64,000 nt of DNA, from NCBI RefSeq assembly GCF_963676685.1, contig NC_092356.1:21563750-21627749 (forward strand), written 5' to 3'. The position numbers were made by a program, and so were the translations under genes. Positions 1-11,501 of the stretch are shown here, in pieces. This DNA comes from Mytilus edulis (lineage: Eukaryota > Mollusca > Bivalvia > Mytilida > Mytilidae). A model generated the notes under the pieces. That model saw only the letters and a program-made list of their open reading frames with translations, had not been told where the DNA came from and did no database searches. Position 1 is the first letter of the stretch. Each line of letters opens with the position of its first letter.

Positions 1-190
1 CTAAATATCTGTACAGCTTTAGTCTGTCTTGAGCTGTTGTTTAGGCTGCTTTTACAACGTTAGTTCTTCCAGAAGTTTCTAAGAATTCTTCCCTGTTCCT
101 CAAACACATTTTAATCATTTCATCTGTTACAAAATTGACAGAAGTTACCTCAAGTTGAGCACGTATCTTATCTATCCGGTTTTTTTAATT
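1..190 (-). pseudogene. short coding-like fragment of unknown family
   Basis: Read on the minus strand, about 60 codons are open from near 190 to the window edge with one internal stop. They give a charged, protein-like sequence with segments such as 'FVTDEMIKMCLRNREEF' and, after the stop, 'TTAQDRLKLYRYL'. The composition (regular Arg/Glu/Leu spacing) is unlike the surrounding AT-rich noncoding DNA. I do not recognise the family; a transposon-derived remnant is the most likely explanation. It is cut by the window edge, so its true extent is unknown. Confidence 0.3.
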
Positions 191-751
191 TGTTGACCAT
201 TGATCAACAAGAAGTAACTTTTGTCAACTTTGTTACGGATGAAATGATTGCAATGCGTTTTTCTTTTTATGAATACCAATAGTATTAGTCATCAAAGTTT
301 GAATCAAATGCTGTTTGTATTCTGTTGTAAATATTTTTATTATTTCATCATTAAAAAAAGAGATCAGTCATTTTTCAAATTTGACGGTAAAACTAAGCAC
401 AAAAGTGTCATATCAAAAACTAGTTATCGATTGCTTAATATTGCTGAATTAAGAAACAGAAAAAAAGGTAGAAGTTCATTAAAAAAAACCCAAAACATTC
501 GACTCAAAGCCTATTACATCTGTAAACAAATCTTAGCCTTTCCATTGTATGTTTCCTTGGAGATCATACGGTAATAATGTTTCAGATGAAGGGAAAACGA
601 TCTGATGTTCTTAATGGGGTGACTTGAGAAGGGCCATTAACATTCAATCATTGTTTTGTGCTGTAACATTAATTACAACAATCTTCTTGATTCCGCCCAA
701 ACCCCAACTAACAATGGTTGCCCTTTTGCTTAATACGTAATGGGATCATAC
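191..751. other. intergenic or intronic, nothing recognised
   Basis: AT-rich sequence lying downstream of exon 2 of NIDO copy A in its transcriptional sense. If that gene is intact this is part of its next intron. No exon resembling exon 3 of copy B (the segment starting RNTFQAVLITD) is visible here. Confidence 0.5.
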
Positions 752-1054
752 CTTGTTCATGCCCAAAGATGAGGCTCCGAAGAATGGCACATTAATCCAA
801 GTAGCAATATAAGTCCAGCTTGCGTTAAAATGCTTCATTACAGGAAAAAAGTACCGGATCTCTGAGGTTGCTTTGCTGATGTCGACTAACTCTGTTGATT
901 CTCTATACCATATACTGCATGTTGAACCACACCTTCTAGTATCTATATCAGCCCAGAAAGGAGCAAGTACTATTCTTTCGCCTATTTTAGGAAACTCTTC
1001 TGATGTATATTTTCTTATCGATTGGAAAAACGATAATAGTCCGTTTGTATTCAC
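752..1054 (-). CDS. NIDO copy A exon 2
   Basis: 303 bp, bounded by a TTTCTAG acceptor and an AAG/GTATGA donor. It encodes VNTNGLLSF, APFWADIDTRRC and TWINVPFFGASS. The two cysteines in 'RRCGSTCSIWYRES' are conserved in copy B (SRCDSTCNIWYRES). Confidence 0.85.
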
Positions 1055-2311
1055 CTAGAAATATTTTTTTTATAATCAACCAAACTGACAATTTCTTTAT
1101 GTAAAATGGGAAAAACGAAAAGCTCCGACATGTTTTAAAATTTGAAGGCAATGTCCCAAAAAATCTTTAAAATCTTAGAATGGTTGACCAACTTTCAAAT
1201 AAGTACATGTAGGTACGTATTGTCGGCTTGAATTTTTTTTAAATGAAGATATTTAGCGTTATATTTCTATTGTTACTAACACATGTAAATTGTATTGTGG
1301 AAAACATACTACAAAAAGAAGGAAATACATTAATACATTGGCTTTCAAAGGACATTATTCATCGGAAAACTTTTTTTCACAAATCTCCTAAATGTTACAT
1401 ACATTGTAGTTTTTTAACATTGTAATTAAAAACGGCATGGAATTATAATTAATATTGTACGTTTTCTTGCATGCACAACTAAAAATTGAAATTTGTGAAA
1501 CAAAGTGACACATTAAGTGTCTGTTATTCTGTTGAGCATGAAGCCGATTTTACTTTTGGTGTAATAAATTTAGAGAAGTATGAAAGAAGTATATAAAACC
1601 CAATTTATTATTGACTGCTTTAATTGTATGTGTTTGTTATATAAAGGAGCTGGCTTCTATTATGTATATCAATCACGTTCTGAACTCGATTTTTATAAGT
1701 CATGATATAACTGCCTGTGCGGAGCAAGCGGATGGGCGGGTTGAGCGTTTACAAACATATTGATGATCGTCACATTTCATAAATGTCTGTCAAATTAAGC
1801 CTAAATGGTTGTCGTTGCTTTGCTGAATGTCTTTTGTTCTCTCCTATTTTGATTTTTAACATGAATTATAAGGCAATCATTTTTCTCATTCGAAGAATTT
1901 TTGATCTGGACTAGGCGAGTTCCTTTTAGAAATTCCTATACTGTATGAATTATGTGTAATATTGGAGGTTGTACAGTGAAACATAAATGCTATATTAATA
2001 AAATGTTCGTCCTTTGGTCTGACACGGATAGTTGGAAATTGGCTTCAGTTTTGTGAAACATATTCATGTATTTTAAAAAATTGCCTCAGAATTAAAAACT
2101 TAGTTGTACGACTTACAAAGAGCTGTTTTCTATGTACAGAGAAGAACTCAAATGTAGTTGATATATTCTGAACCGTTGAAGACCCGTCATCGTTTGGATA
2201 AAGCATGGTATCATTTACATCTTCCCCAAAAGAAAAGAACTCGGACATTGGAACACTTCCAAATACTGTTTTAGAGAACAATAACAGGCAAATGATTGGT
2301 ACATGTAGCAT
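752..2311 (-). CDS. NIDO-domain secreted protein, copy A (5' part, two exons)
   Basis: Two exons are visible: exon 1 at 2311-2117 (195 bp) and exon 2 at 1054-752 (303 bp), both phase 0. Exon 1 starts at an ATG giving MLHVPIICLLLFSKTVFG, a signal peptide, then the start of a NIDO domain (EFFSFGEDVNDT, NDDGSS, HRKQLF). It ends at a strong donor (GTAAGT). Exon 2 follows a CTAG acceptor and continues VNTNGLLSF and LAPFWADIDTRR, the NIDO core, and ends at a GTATGA donor. Exon lengths match copy B at 36376 exactly, which is why I prefer the ATG at 2311 over the in-frame ATG at 2335. NIDO is the extracellular domain of nidogen-type matrix and mucin-like proteins. The rest of the gene, by analogy two VWA domains, would lie left of the window. 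It could instead be a truncated duplicate. Confidence 0.85.
1055..2116 (-). other. intron 1 of NIDO copy A
   Basis: AT-rich DNA between exons 1 and 2. It holds only short chance reading frames. I see no recognisable mobile element in it, unlike the equivalent intron of copy B, which carries a MITE and a SINE. Confidence 0.7.
2117..2311 (-). CDS. NIDO copy A exon 1 (signal peptide)
   Basis: 195 bp from the ATG to a GTAAGT donor. It encodes a hydrophobic leader followed by the first NIDO strand with NDDGSSTVQNIS. Copy B has SNDDGSSPVQNIS at the same place. Confidence 0.85.
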
Positions 2312-2788
2312 CTTAATCTGTATAAGTGGAAACATAAGTAAAAACTAAATTAAAAGAAAAATAAATATGTCTATAAATAGAAATATATAAGATTGATCAT
2401 ATTGTTTATTATTCTATTATAGTTATAATAAAATGTTATATTAATGAATGCAGCTTTCCTGCTATTGACTGTTTCGATCATGTAAGGTTTAAGAACTGGA
2501 TCCAGCGACGAGATTTTTCCGTATCTTTTTTTTTATTTTGAGTAGTGGCATAAAAATTACAGTGATTTTTCTTTAATATACCAGCATAGTCATTCTAATT
2601 TCTTTATTGCAATGAACATATTAAGGTTAATATACAATACAATGAAGTCTGTCCTATAAAAATACAAAATTCACGAGACCTTTTGCCAATGACTTCACGG
2701 TAAAGCTTATATTTTATTGTCGTGAACTCAGGACTTTCCTTAGCTTTTCACCTAAAATAGTATATTTATACTTTCGTCACAATGACGT
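2312..2788. other. upstream of NIDO copy A, nothing recognised
   Basis: AT-rich sequence that should contain the promoter of copy A. I could not pick a convincing TATA box or any similarity to the region upstream of copy B. Confidence 0.4.
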
Positions 2789-2915
2789 TTATACGGGTGC
2801 GGGATTTTCTCGCTGTACCAAAAACCCATTTATAGTGGCCTGCGGCTGTTTCCCGCTCATTGGTCGCGTTGTTTTCCCTTTGACACATTCACAATTTTCA
2901 TTCTCATTTTTATAT
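2789..2915 (+). repeat. R1 repeat, short 3' fragment
   Basis: Contains the R1 landmarks GGGTGCGGGATTTTCTCGCTG, CTCATTGGTCGCGTTGTT and the 3' end TTCATTCTCATTTTTAT. Similar copies lie at 12893, 21470, 33815, 40525 and 62872. The copy next to the Penelope-like reverse transcriptase shows that R1 is that element's 3' region. Confidence 0.75.
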
Positions 2916-4525
2916 TTCAAATTAAGCTGAACTCTTTTAAAGAAGAAGGCTGATTTCTCTTTTTAATATCATTTAAATCTAATTACAAAAACCACCCTTA
3001 ATTACTATACAGAACAACAGACCACAGCCACTGCTAACAACTAACACCTCGATCCGAAAATGTACAACACAACAAAACTAACTTAACTACATGTACATAT
3101 ACATCGACTACGGTTTGCTTTGGAATTATTCAAATCCTTAAACGAAAATATAACCACATCGAATGCCACGTGGTAGCAGGTCGGGTCCAATCAAGGATTG
3201 TTGAATTGATATTTGCTGCATCTCCGCTAGGCACGCGACATTCAGGAGTAAGAGCAAAGACTGCATGTTCAGCTCGAAGTTAAAATAATGTGTCTGTGTA
3301 GGGTAACTTACCTCCATACTGAATGTATGTAATCGTGTAGACTGTGTTGATGGTTCATATGCATATCGCACTAACATTTTCATTTTCTCGTCCTGACTAT
3401 GCATTTTCTGATTGGACGTTAAACAACCATTCATCCTATCATCTTTGGACGAATTTGAGTTGCTTGCATTAACGCTTCCCTACCTTTAGTTCGTTTAATT
3501 TTCCTTTGAAATATGATTTTTTTTTTCCATTGCTTCATCAAGATGACTTTGTTTGATTCAGTCTTGGCTTATAGTATCCTCTTATAACTTAAGTTTTTAT
3601 AAAAAAAAAAAGGAGGTTTGCATGAGGTAATAATTAAACAATGCATGTAAATATTAGTAAACGGCTTACTATCTCCTTTATTAAAAATGTACAAACTCCT
3701 TGAATGTGTATACATGTATATCATTGATTTATACACTTTACACTTTTTTACACTTTTTAAATTTTTAAATAAATTTTACAATACCTTCAAGCTCTCAAGA
3801 AAAGAATATGAACGACGTCAAGATGTTTGACTAGTATACACACTAAATTTTTATACCTACTTCCTGGTGAAAAAAACCCTGCTAGTTCGCTTATCTGACA
3901 AATTGACTTTCTTTAAACTATACATAAATACAAAAGTTTAAAACACATTGACATTGTATTTAATCTTTATTAGCTTAAGAGAGCCCCTTCATATATTTTT
4001 AGAAAGTGAAAATCAATACTACAAGTTGTAATCTATAAAGTAGATGCAATGGTTAAGTGTTGGTTTGTAAGAAGGTTAACACGAACCGCGAGGGGTAGTG
4101 GTATCTTTTTCACGATCAGCTTATATTACCATTTAATTATTACCATTGTAAATATTATCCGTAATTTACAAAATAAGGCATATTCGAATTAATTTCTATA
4201 TAACAATACACAGTATGTATGGAAAAAGCCAATATTTAACCAAATATAAACATGAAAACCCTTTATCATTACATTAATATTAATTATAACATAAAAAATA
4301 GAAAAACAGAAAAAGAAAATTGAGGGAAAAGAGAAAATATGGTGTGCCAATTTTTGCAACTCATAAGTTTGCGGTTTACCATCTTTTCTGCACATATATT
4401 GTTTTCTGTTTGATATTAAATTAATAGTTAAGATCCGCTTTGTTACTTCTGACGGTCCGTTTAGGCAACCATTATGGCATTCAAATTGCGGTGTTTATCC
4501 AAAGCAATCTTACTTGGTTTGAATA
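2916..4525. other. intergenic, nothing recognised
   Basis: AT-rich DNA with no gene I can support. A 98-codon minus-strand frame at 3434-3138 includes a hydrophobic stretch but has no family resemblance or exon structure. Confidence 0.4.
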
Positions 4526-4715
4526 TAAAAAAGAAGATGCGGTATGATTGTTAATGAGACAACTGTTTACTAGAGACCAAAATGACACAGAAATTAAGAA
4601 CTATATGTCATCGTACGGCCTTCAACAATGAGCAAAGCCCATACCGCATAGTCAGCTATCAAAGACCCCGAAATGACAAGGTAAAACAATTCAAACGAGA
4701 AAACTAGTCTACCTT
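4526..4715 (+). repeat. R2 dispersed repeat, 5' part
   Basis: Matches the R2 landmarks: GATGCGGTATGATTGTTAATGAGACAACT, then GAGACCAAAATGACACAG, GTACGGCCTTCAACAATGAG and GACCCCGAAATGACAAG (all read here). Other copies lie at 13700, 19700, 52190, 55287, 58092 and 59085. Confidence 0.8.
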
Positions 4716-5105
4716 GCTTGTCATCGATCTGAATTTCTACCCGATAGTTTTTGACATGTCAAAAACATTCGAGGAAGGATCGAGAAGCATTAATTCACTC
4801 GAGAAGAGATCGAGAATTCGTCGAGTAACGGTGGACTTGATCGGGAAAGGATCGTGTAGAGATCGAGTTTGGTCGGAATACAAAAAATTTACCGATCATT
4901 TCGACCTTTGCTCGACTAATGTCCGATCATTTCCAGATTAGCTCGACCATTGCCCGATCGCTTCCATATCACTGCGACTTGTATAATTATTTTATCCCAG
5001 ACCAACTCGACCAATACCCGATCACTTCTCGGCCTCATTCGACCACTCTTCGATCACTTCTCGGCCATACACGAGAACACATGACTGCTACACGATTCTC
5101 TGTAA
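4716..5105. repeat. GATCGA/CTCGACCA degenerate repeat tract with inverted symmetry
   Basis: The left half repeats GATCGAGAA and CTCGAGAAG motifs. The right half repeats the complementary CTCGACCA and CCGATCACTTCTCGG at roughly 30-bp spacing. The tract thus looks like a diverged inverted repeat built of short units. It is less AT-rich than its flanks. No family is recognised. Confidence 0.5.
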
Positions 5106-5231
5106 GTGTGTGCAGATTTGATTAACTCTCATAACTCTGCTTCTGCAAATACATATTGGCAACATTATTTTTAACCGCATAAAAATTACTCCATGTACAG
5201 TAAGTGTCTTTCCTTTTATAAGGAGAGGTAA

Positions 5232-5470
5232 CATTTTAAAAGAGAGGCAAAAGACACCAAAGGAACAATCAAACTCGAAGGTAAAAAAACAAACCGACAC
5301 AGCCATAGCGAAAAATGGTAACCGACGAGAAGACAAACAGCAGTCCACATAATATAGAGAACTAAAAACTTTGCAACACGTAAAAACCTGGGATGATCTA
5401 AACCTAGGATGATCTCAGATGTTCCGGAAAGGAAGATAATCCTGCAATTTTGGCACCGGCGGATTTTTCA
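5232..5470 (+). repeat. R3 dispersed repeat
   Basis: Landmarks AAAGACACCAAAGGAACAATC, AACCGACACAGCCATAGCG and GATGATCTCAGATGTTCCGG. Shared with copies at 30445, 33150 (reverse), 40290 and 49855 (reverse). Confidence 0.75.
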
Positions 5471-6715
5471 AATATTTTTTTTTCATTCGAACTTTTGACA
5501 TAATTTCACACAAATATGAAAAGAAAGACAAATATTTTTTTTTATTTGGTGCGAATTTCTTTCTAACAGTAACGAAACAAACTGTTCAGCGAGCACATGT
5601 TTTGATTTTTTGTTTCTAACATTCTTTTGCAAGTTGCATAAACTTTGACAAACTATATACTCGCTGCAAATGCGTCTACAGTTTGGCGTTCGTCGTTTGT
5701 TGATTCAAACGATGCATTTCTTTTTAACCTTAACATTAAATCAATTATCTAAACGTGTTCTTGCTTTTCATAACCCTGGGACAGTGGTATAACATTACAA
5801 CATAAGAACGAACTTACTATAAAAATCTGTTGAAATGGCGTAACTCCTCAGATTGACACAAATACAATTGGACTTGGCCGGGTACTTGTACATCCCAATA
5901 ACAAAAAAAAAAAAAAAAAAAAAAAAAAACACACTAAGTACAGATCTGAGAGTACTAGCAGTTAACTGACAGCTATTTCAAAGCCATTTACAACTAAGAA
6001 AAGAATCATGCATCTAAAACGTAAAGCATTATTATAATAATCTAGACGGTAACACATTATGTTGGACTATACTATATGCTTCGTCATCTTGCAGAGAATG
6101 CATGTTTGAGATACTCAATTTGCGGAAATGCACAAATGTCTCCTGTTTTCCATTCATCAGGTATCAAGCTGGTATTGATGATTGTTGAAAATTGGTGAAT
6201 AATACTATGATAGCTGCTAATTCATTTTATATTTTTAGGTCTATTTTTTTACATACTATGGCCTGTTTCTTCTGGCCCTCAAACTTTTATATACTGAATC
6301 CATGTTCTAATTTTGTTATCGCCCATACTTAAGTTATTATGTCTTTCCATTTTGGATGTAACGGTTTATTTAGTGGTACATATTCAGTTGATGTCTTCTT
6401 AGTTGATATAATTATACTAGTGAAATGTTAATTCAATGTTTTTGCTCTGTCATATTCGTTTTCTGCTGGTACTAAGACCGGCTTTAGTCTTTAGTGTTAT
6501 ACTTTGAGAGAGTTCTTTTCATCTGACCTGGCCCTGCAAAGTGAGTCTCTTTGCGCTCGTCGTCCGATTTCGTCTTTGTTAACTTAATTTACAAAATTTC
6601 TCAGTCTCTGAAACTACTAGACCAAATGTAATTGAACATATGTCTTTCGGGGAGTTGCCTGATAGTTTTGGTTTAACTTTGCAACAATTACCACTGGTGT
6701 ATCTTCTTTACAGCT
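5471..6715. other. intergenic with an R2 scrap and a poly-A run
   Basis: Contains a small R2-derived piece around 5762-5880 (CCTGGGACAGTGGTATAAC) and an uninterrupted run of A at about 5901-5929. No gene recognised. Confidence 0.5.
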
Positions 6716-7335
6716 GATTCCATTGAGTGCGTAGCAAAAGGTAATATCTTTGGTTAGCTTGCTGGTTAGCTGTACCGCATACCTGTCAACCTGTGACGAT
6801 GAAAATGCAGGTCATGACCTGCATTGAAGAATGAAATCTCAGGTCATAACGCGTACGAACTTTTTCCAGCTGAATTTCAGTAATTAGGGGACATTTTTTT
6901 ATAATTCAAAGAAAAGTTTCCAAAACATGTTCACTTTATTAATCATTATGTCATTGCACTTTGAAAGGCTTTTGATAACTTTGTGACACTTTCTCCTCTT
7001 CTTTTGGTTAAAGTAATTATTGACATTTTTTATTGATCTATATGTCTAGTATTTCATCCTTAAGTTAGTTAAGTTGTGACTGGCTATATTTTTTATTAAT
7101 TTTAAAAGGTTGTCACTGTCATCAGCTGCTCTTCTTCCCTTTCATAATTAGAGTATAGTAAAATAAAGTGAAACAGTTAAATCAAATCAAATCAAATCAA
7201 ATATTTTATTGTCATATAAACTTTACAGTTTGTGACCAACATATATTAATACAATAAACACAATAAACATATATACATACATATTAAACATACAAAATAT
7301 CAACAGCATTAAAATTTATAACAACAAACAAGTTG

Positions 7336-9384
7336 TTAAGAGTCCCCTGCCCTCAGTTCTAATGACTTTTTCAAGAAGGATCCTAACTTATTTGTTTGTA
7401 AAGGCGATGATGGATTTAGTAAATAATGAATTTTTTCTTCTTCATTTAAATTATTAAAGTTATTATTTTCTGTACATATGTGATGAAAAAATTCATTTCT
7501 TAGAGTTTTATTATACTCACAATATAGTAAAAAATGTTTCTCATCCTCTAGTATTTTACATTTATGGCAAAGACGTTCCTCTCTTGGGATTTTAAAATAT
7601 CTCCCCTTTTCAATCAAGAGGGAGTGATCACTTATTCTAAATTTAGTGATTAATCTCCTTATCTGAAAATTAGATGTATTTAGATAATATTCTAGTTTGT
7701 AATCTTTTTTAAGTTTTTTATAGAGAAAAAATTTACTTTTATCATCGATGTTTTGAAATTTATTTTGAATTAAATCTTCATATCTATTTTTCATTTTTAA
7801 CTTTATATCGTTTTTTATTTTATTTACATCTTTTATGTCCTTACAAGTAGAAAGAATATTAAGGTCAACGTTAGTCTCTTTAACAATATTTTTAGCATAT
7901 GTATACCATGAGTAAGTTCCTGTCAAATCTAGAGACTGTGCTAGAGAAAAAGCTTCCTTTAACAATGGATTAATATTATTATTATATAGTCTAGCTAAAT
8001 ATAAAAGGGTTTGTGTTTTAATAAAACATTCTATAGGCAATCTTCCTAATTCAACTCTTGCTCCTAAATTGGATGCATTTTTTCTTATCCCTAGAGTAGA
8101 TTTACAAAATTTAAGATGCATATTTTCTATAGGGGTTTTGTCTATAAAATCAAGTTGATTAATTTCTTTTCCTGAAGTTAAGGCTCTGCTTTTGGCTCGA
8201 TGAAAAGAAATATATGTATCCAAATATGTTACTTCTGAATTATAGGTCATAATTGGTTTTACTAAAGAATCAAAAAGATTATTTGCTACTTTTATAGGTA
8301 GATTATTCAATGATTTAGTATATGATTTTATTGCAAAAAATACTTTTTTTGCTTTTTTTGTCAGCTCTAAAGTACTTTGTGATAAATTTCCATTACATTT
8401 TATCAACATTCCCAAAAATGAATATTCTGTTACACTCTCTATGGCTTTATTCTCATAGTAAATATGTGATGTTTCACTTTTATGTTTTGACTGACTAAAA
8501 ATCATGGATTTAGTTTTGTTTGTATTCAAAGAGAGTTGCCATTTGTTACAATATAATTTAACGTTATTTAAACTGTTTTGTAGACCCTCTTTTGATTCTG
8601 ACAGGATTAAAAGATCATCCGCAAAAAGAAGGCATCCTACCTTACTATTTATAAGTTTAAGGGGACTTGAATCATTTCCCTCAAAATTTTTTACAATATC
8701 ATTTATAAAGACATTAAATAAAGTGGGACTTAGTGTGTCTCCCTGTTTAACCCCTCTAGCAATATTAAAATATTCTGATACATAATCTTTATATTTTAAA
8801 GATGATTTAGTATTTAAGTATTGTTGTTTTATAACTCTATAAAAAGACTTGCCAACTCCCATTTTACATAATTTATAAAGTAAAGCAGTTCTCCATACTG
8901 AATCAAAAGCCTTTTTCAGATCTATGAAGCAGGCATAAATCTTTTTTTTCTCTTTATGTAAATATTTATTAATCAAGGACTTTAATAAAAAGATGCTATC
9001 AGCTGTTCTGTGATTTTCTCTGAAACCAAACTGACAATCACTTAATTGTTTGTCAACAATCTTGATTAGCCTATTATTTAATATGGCATTAAAAATTTTT
9101 GGTAGATTACTTATAAGAGAAATGCCTCTATAATTATTAGGGTCTAACTTGTCACCTTTTTTATGTAAAGGGATCATGAAAGATAATTTCCAAGAATCTG
9201 GATAATTACCTGTCTTTAAAATCAAATTAAAAACTTTTACAATAGAATTAATTATCACAGGTTGTGAGTGTTTCAGTATTTCATTCACAATTCTATCTGG
9301 ACCTGCTGATTTGTTTACTTTAAGGTTTGAAATGACCAGTTTTACTTCAGCAAATGTAATTGGTGCATCAGTTTCCATATTCAA
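7336..9384 (-). CDS. LINE reverse transcriptase (ORF2, 3' part)
   Basis: A 682-residue frame. Near the start KSAGPDRIVNEILK marks RT block 0. HKKGDKLDPNNYRGISL, DLKKAFDSVWR, GVKQGDTLSPTLF and CLLFADDLLIL are the RT fingers, catalytic Asp block A, block B' and the FADD catalytic motif, all intact. After the RT thumb comes a long connector and a C-terminal CHKCKILEDEKHFLLYC zinc-knuckle-like motif. It copies element RNA at the nicked target. The frame begins 24 bases after the endonuclease frame stops and is offset from it. The true protein start is therefore upstream in ORF2, and this copy carries a frameshift at about 9405-9415. Confidence 0.9.
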   Translation of the reverse strand: MNMETDAPITFAEVKLVISNLKVNKSAGPDRIVNEILKHSQPVIINSIVKVFNLILKTGNYPDSWKLSFMIPLHKKGDKLDPNNYRGISLISNLPKIFNAILNNRLIKIVDKQLSDCQFGFRENHRTADSIFLLKSLINKYLHKEKKKIYACFIDLKKAFDSVWRTALLYKLCKMGVGKSFYRVIKQQYLNTKSSLKYKDYVSEYFNIARGVKQGDTLSPTLFNVFINDIVKNFEGNDSSPLKLINSKVGCLLFADDLLILSESKEGLQNSLNNVKLYCNKWQLSLNTNKTKSMIFSQSKHKSETSHIYYENKAIESVTEYSFLGMLIKCNGNLSQSTLELTKKAKKVFFAIKSYTKSLNNLPIKVANNLFDSLVKPIMTYNSEVTYLDTYISFHRAKSRALTSGKEINQLDFIDKTPIENMHLKFCKSTLGIRKNASNLGARVELGRLPIECFIKTQTLLYLARLYNNNINPLLKEAFSLAQSLDLTGTYSWYTYAKNIVKETNVDLNILSTCKDIKDVNKIKNDIKLKMKNRYEDLIQNKFQNIDDKSKFFLYKKLKKDYKLEYYLNTSNFQIRRLITKFRISDHSLLIEKGRYFKIPREERLCHKCKILEDEKHFLLYCEYNKTLRNEFFHHICTENNNFNNLNEEEKIHYLLNPSSPLQTNKLGSFLKKSLELRAGDS

Positions 9385-9407
9385 TTCAATATTATCTTCT
9401 ATAATGT

Positions 9408-10901
9408 TTAGTTCAGTTCCAGTTTATTTACAAAGGATTTATCATATGAGGCTGGTGTACCCTGATCCTGAAAATGTTTTATGATTTTATTTTCATTCAT
9501 TAAAATTTCAGGAATATCTTCTTCAATATTTGGTTTCTTTTTTATTGCCTTTAGAACATTCCAGTATTCTTTTGGATTATTTTTTAAATTATCTGAAAGT
9601 GATTTATAAAGTTTTTGGTGATATTCAAATTTTTTCTGTTTAATCATTTTTTTTAGTTTTTTACATAATTCAAAATATTTAGATTTTAAACTTTTGTCAT
9701 TTAAGTTATTCTTGATTTTATTTCCTAAATAGTTTATTTGTCTTTTTGTTTCATATACTACATTATCTGACCATACTTGTTTAATTTTTTTCTTTTTCTT
9801 TTTTGTTGGTTTAGATATGACTTTACATGTATTTTCTGCAATAGTTTGTAAAATTTTGTTTAGTTTTTCAGTTGCACCATCAACGCCTAGTTTATTGCTA
9901 TCAAAATGTTCCATCTCTAAATCTAAAATTTCCTTTTTAACATTTTCTGTTGATAGAACATCAATTAATTTTGAAGATGACAATTCTGTCCATTTGTATG
10001 ATTTTATCAAATGCCATCTCTTCTCATCTAAACATTTCTTCATACATGTATCTGATATAATAGAACAATTCATATATAAGTTTATTTGAACATGATCTGA
10101 TAAATATGTAAAGTCATTTGTTTTAAAGTATTTTACCTCAGGCAGGAGACTCTCACTTGCAATAGCATAATCAACTGTACTGAACCCAGTATTACACATA
10201 TAAGTAAAATATCCCAGGGAATCTCCCAAAAAACGACCATTAAGTATACGAAGCCTTGAGGACGAACATAATTCAAGTAATTTATTCCCCAATGTATTCA
10301 AAGTGCTATCTTGGTTTACTCTTCTGATATCAATATCAGTTATATAGCTCTCTGGAAGAAGGTCAATACCATCAAAATTATTTATTTCATCTGAGTCATT
10401 TTCTATGTAATCTGCTTTCATTGCAGTCCTAGAATTAAAATCCCCTATTAAAATAATTTGTCCTTCAATAGAAAATGAACTAATTTCATTTTCAAGATTT
10501 TCCAAGTCACTATCATAATGTGCTGATGAAAAAGGGGGAATATAAACAGCACAAAGATATAAATCTTGTTTAAGTCCAAAGAAATACTTGTCAAGCTTTA
10601 ACCATAATCTATTCTGGGATGACGTAGCATCTTTAAGATAAGAAATCCCCTTGTAAAATTGTTTTTTAATCATGACTATAATGCCTCCACTATGTCTTTT
10701 GGCTTTTTTTGTTTTCTTGCGTACTTTAGAGATAATGTTATAGCCTTCAGTTTTAAAATCTTCTGACCCCCCCTTCCAGGTTTCTAACAATATATTTATA
10801 TCTTTATTTAAAAAATCCAGAAACATTGGGTCTTTCATTTTATCCCCAAGGCCATGTACATTCCATGAGGAAATTGACAATTTTTTATGAATTCTGTTCA
10901 T
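9408..10901 (-). CDS. LINE endonuclease (ORF2, 5' part)
   Basis: A 497-residue frame starting MNRIHKKLSISSWNVHGLG. The apurinic-like endonuclease signatures are present: SSWNVHG, a downstream LLETW, GDFNSR and LSDHVQI with the catalytic Ser-Asp-His. This domain nicks target DNA for target-primed reverse transcription. The C-terminal third is lysine-rich, linking to the RT. It ends at KLELN plus stop. Reading on in another frame gives NIIEDNIELNMETDAPITF, which runs straight into the RT frame, showing that one ORF2 has been split by a small indel. Confidence 0.88.
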   Translation of the reverse strand: MNRIHKKLSISSWNVHGLGDKMKDPMFLDFLNKDINILLETWKGGSEDFKTEGYNIISKVRKKTKKAKRHSGGIIVMIKKQFYKGISYLKDATSSQNRLWLKLDKYFFGLKQDLYLCAVYIPPFSSAHYDSDLENLENEISSFSIEGQIILIGDFNSRTAMKADYIENDSDEINNFDGIDLLPESYITDIDIRRVNQDSTLNTLGNKLLELCSSSRLRILNGRFLGDSLGYFTYMCNTGFSTVDYAIASESLLPEVKYFKTNDFTYLSDHVQINLYMNCSIISDTCMKKCLDEKRWHLIKSYKWTELSSSKLIDVLSTENVKKEILDLEMEHFDSNKLGVDGATEKLNKILQTIAENTCKVISKPTKKKKKKIKQVWSDNVVYETKRQINYLGNKIKNNLNDKSLKSKYFELCKKLKKMIKQKKFEYHQKLYKSLSDNLKNNPKEYWNVLKAIKKKPNIEEDIPEILMNENKIIKHFQDQGTPASYDKSFVNKLELN

Positions 10902-11501
10902 TTTTTAATATTTGCTATTGTCAATTGTATAATAAACCTTTTTGTTAGCCTGAAAACCTTCTATTATAATTACACAGTTTGGTTAATGTTTCTATAAACA
11001 TGATAGATTAAACAATAATCATAGTTCCAAAATACATTAATTTTTTTTACTATTATCCATGACTGCTAAAAATACAACAGTCTAAGGGAAATAACTCTTT
11101 TCATTGTTAAAATGAATATTACAAGTGTTCTGTATAACTAAAAATTAACTGAATCTTACAAGTATTCTGTAAAACTAACTTTAACATAATAAATCACCTC
11201 AAAAAATATACATACAGATATTTCTACCTTTCATCATGACACTAATATGTTTTTTTCTGAAACACCCATCACTTACATGCATTTACAATGTATATTCAAA
11301 ATAAGCATTTTTTATCTCATTACATGCAAAAGAAAATATTGGTTTTTTTTTTATCATCTTATTGTTGTGATAATACTAGTTGATCCATTTTATTATTTTG
11401 ACTAAAATTTTCTTATCAAAACTTGAATATTTACATTCTAAAATGCAAATTCTAAAGTGTACCTACATGTACATTTGATATTACTTATTTTTTTGTGCTT
11501 T

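Noticed and set aside
248-574. 108-codon plus-strand frame
   Set aside because: Low-complexity Lys/Phe-rich translation of AT-rich DNA, no start context or family.
873-1058. Plus-strand frame opposite NIDO exon 2, also seen opposite the copy B exon (34213-34530)
   Set aside because: It is the antisense shadow of conserved NIDO exons. Conservation is explained by the minus-strand protein.
3138-3434. 98-codon minus-strand frame with a hydrophobic stretch (MQSLLLLLNVACLAEM)
   Set aside because: Looks like a signal peptide but is followed by only about 30 residues of no known family, with no clear donor. Kept out for lack of support.
4189-4395. 68-codon hydrophobic minus-strand frame
   Set aside because: Chance frame in AT-rich DNA; no supporting exon structure or similarity.
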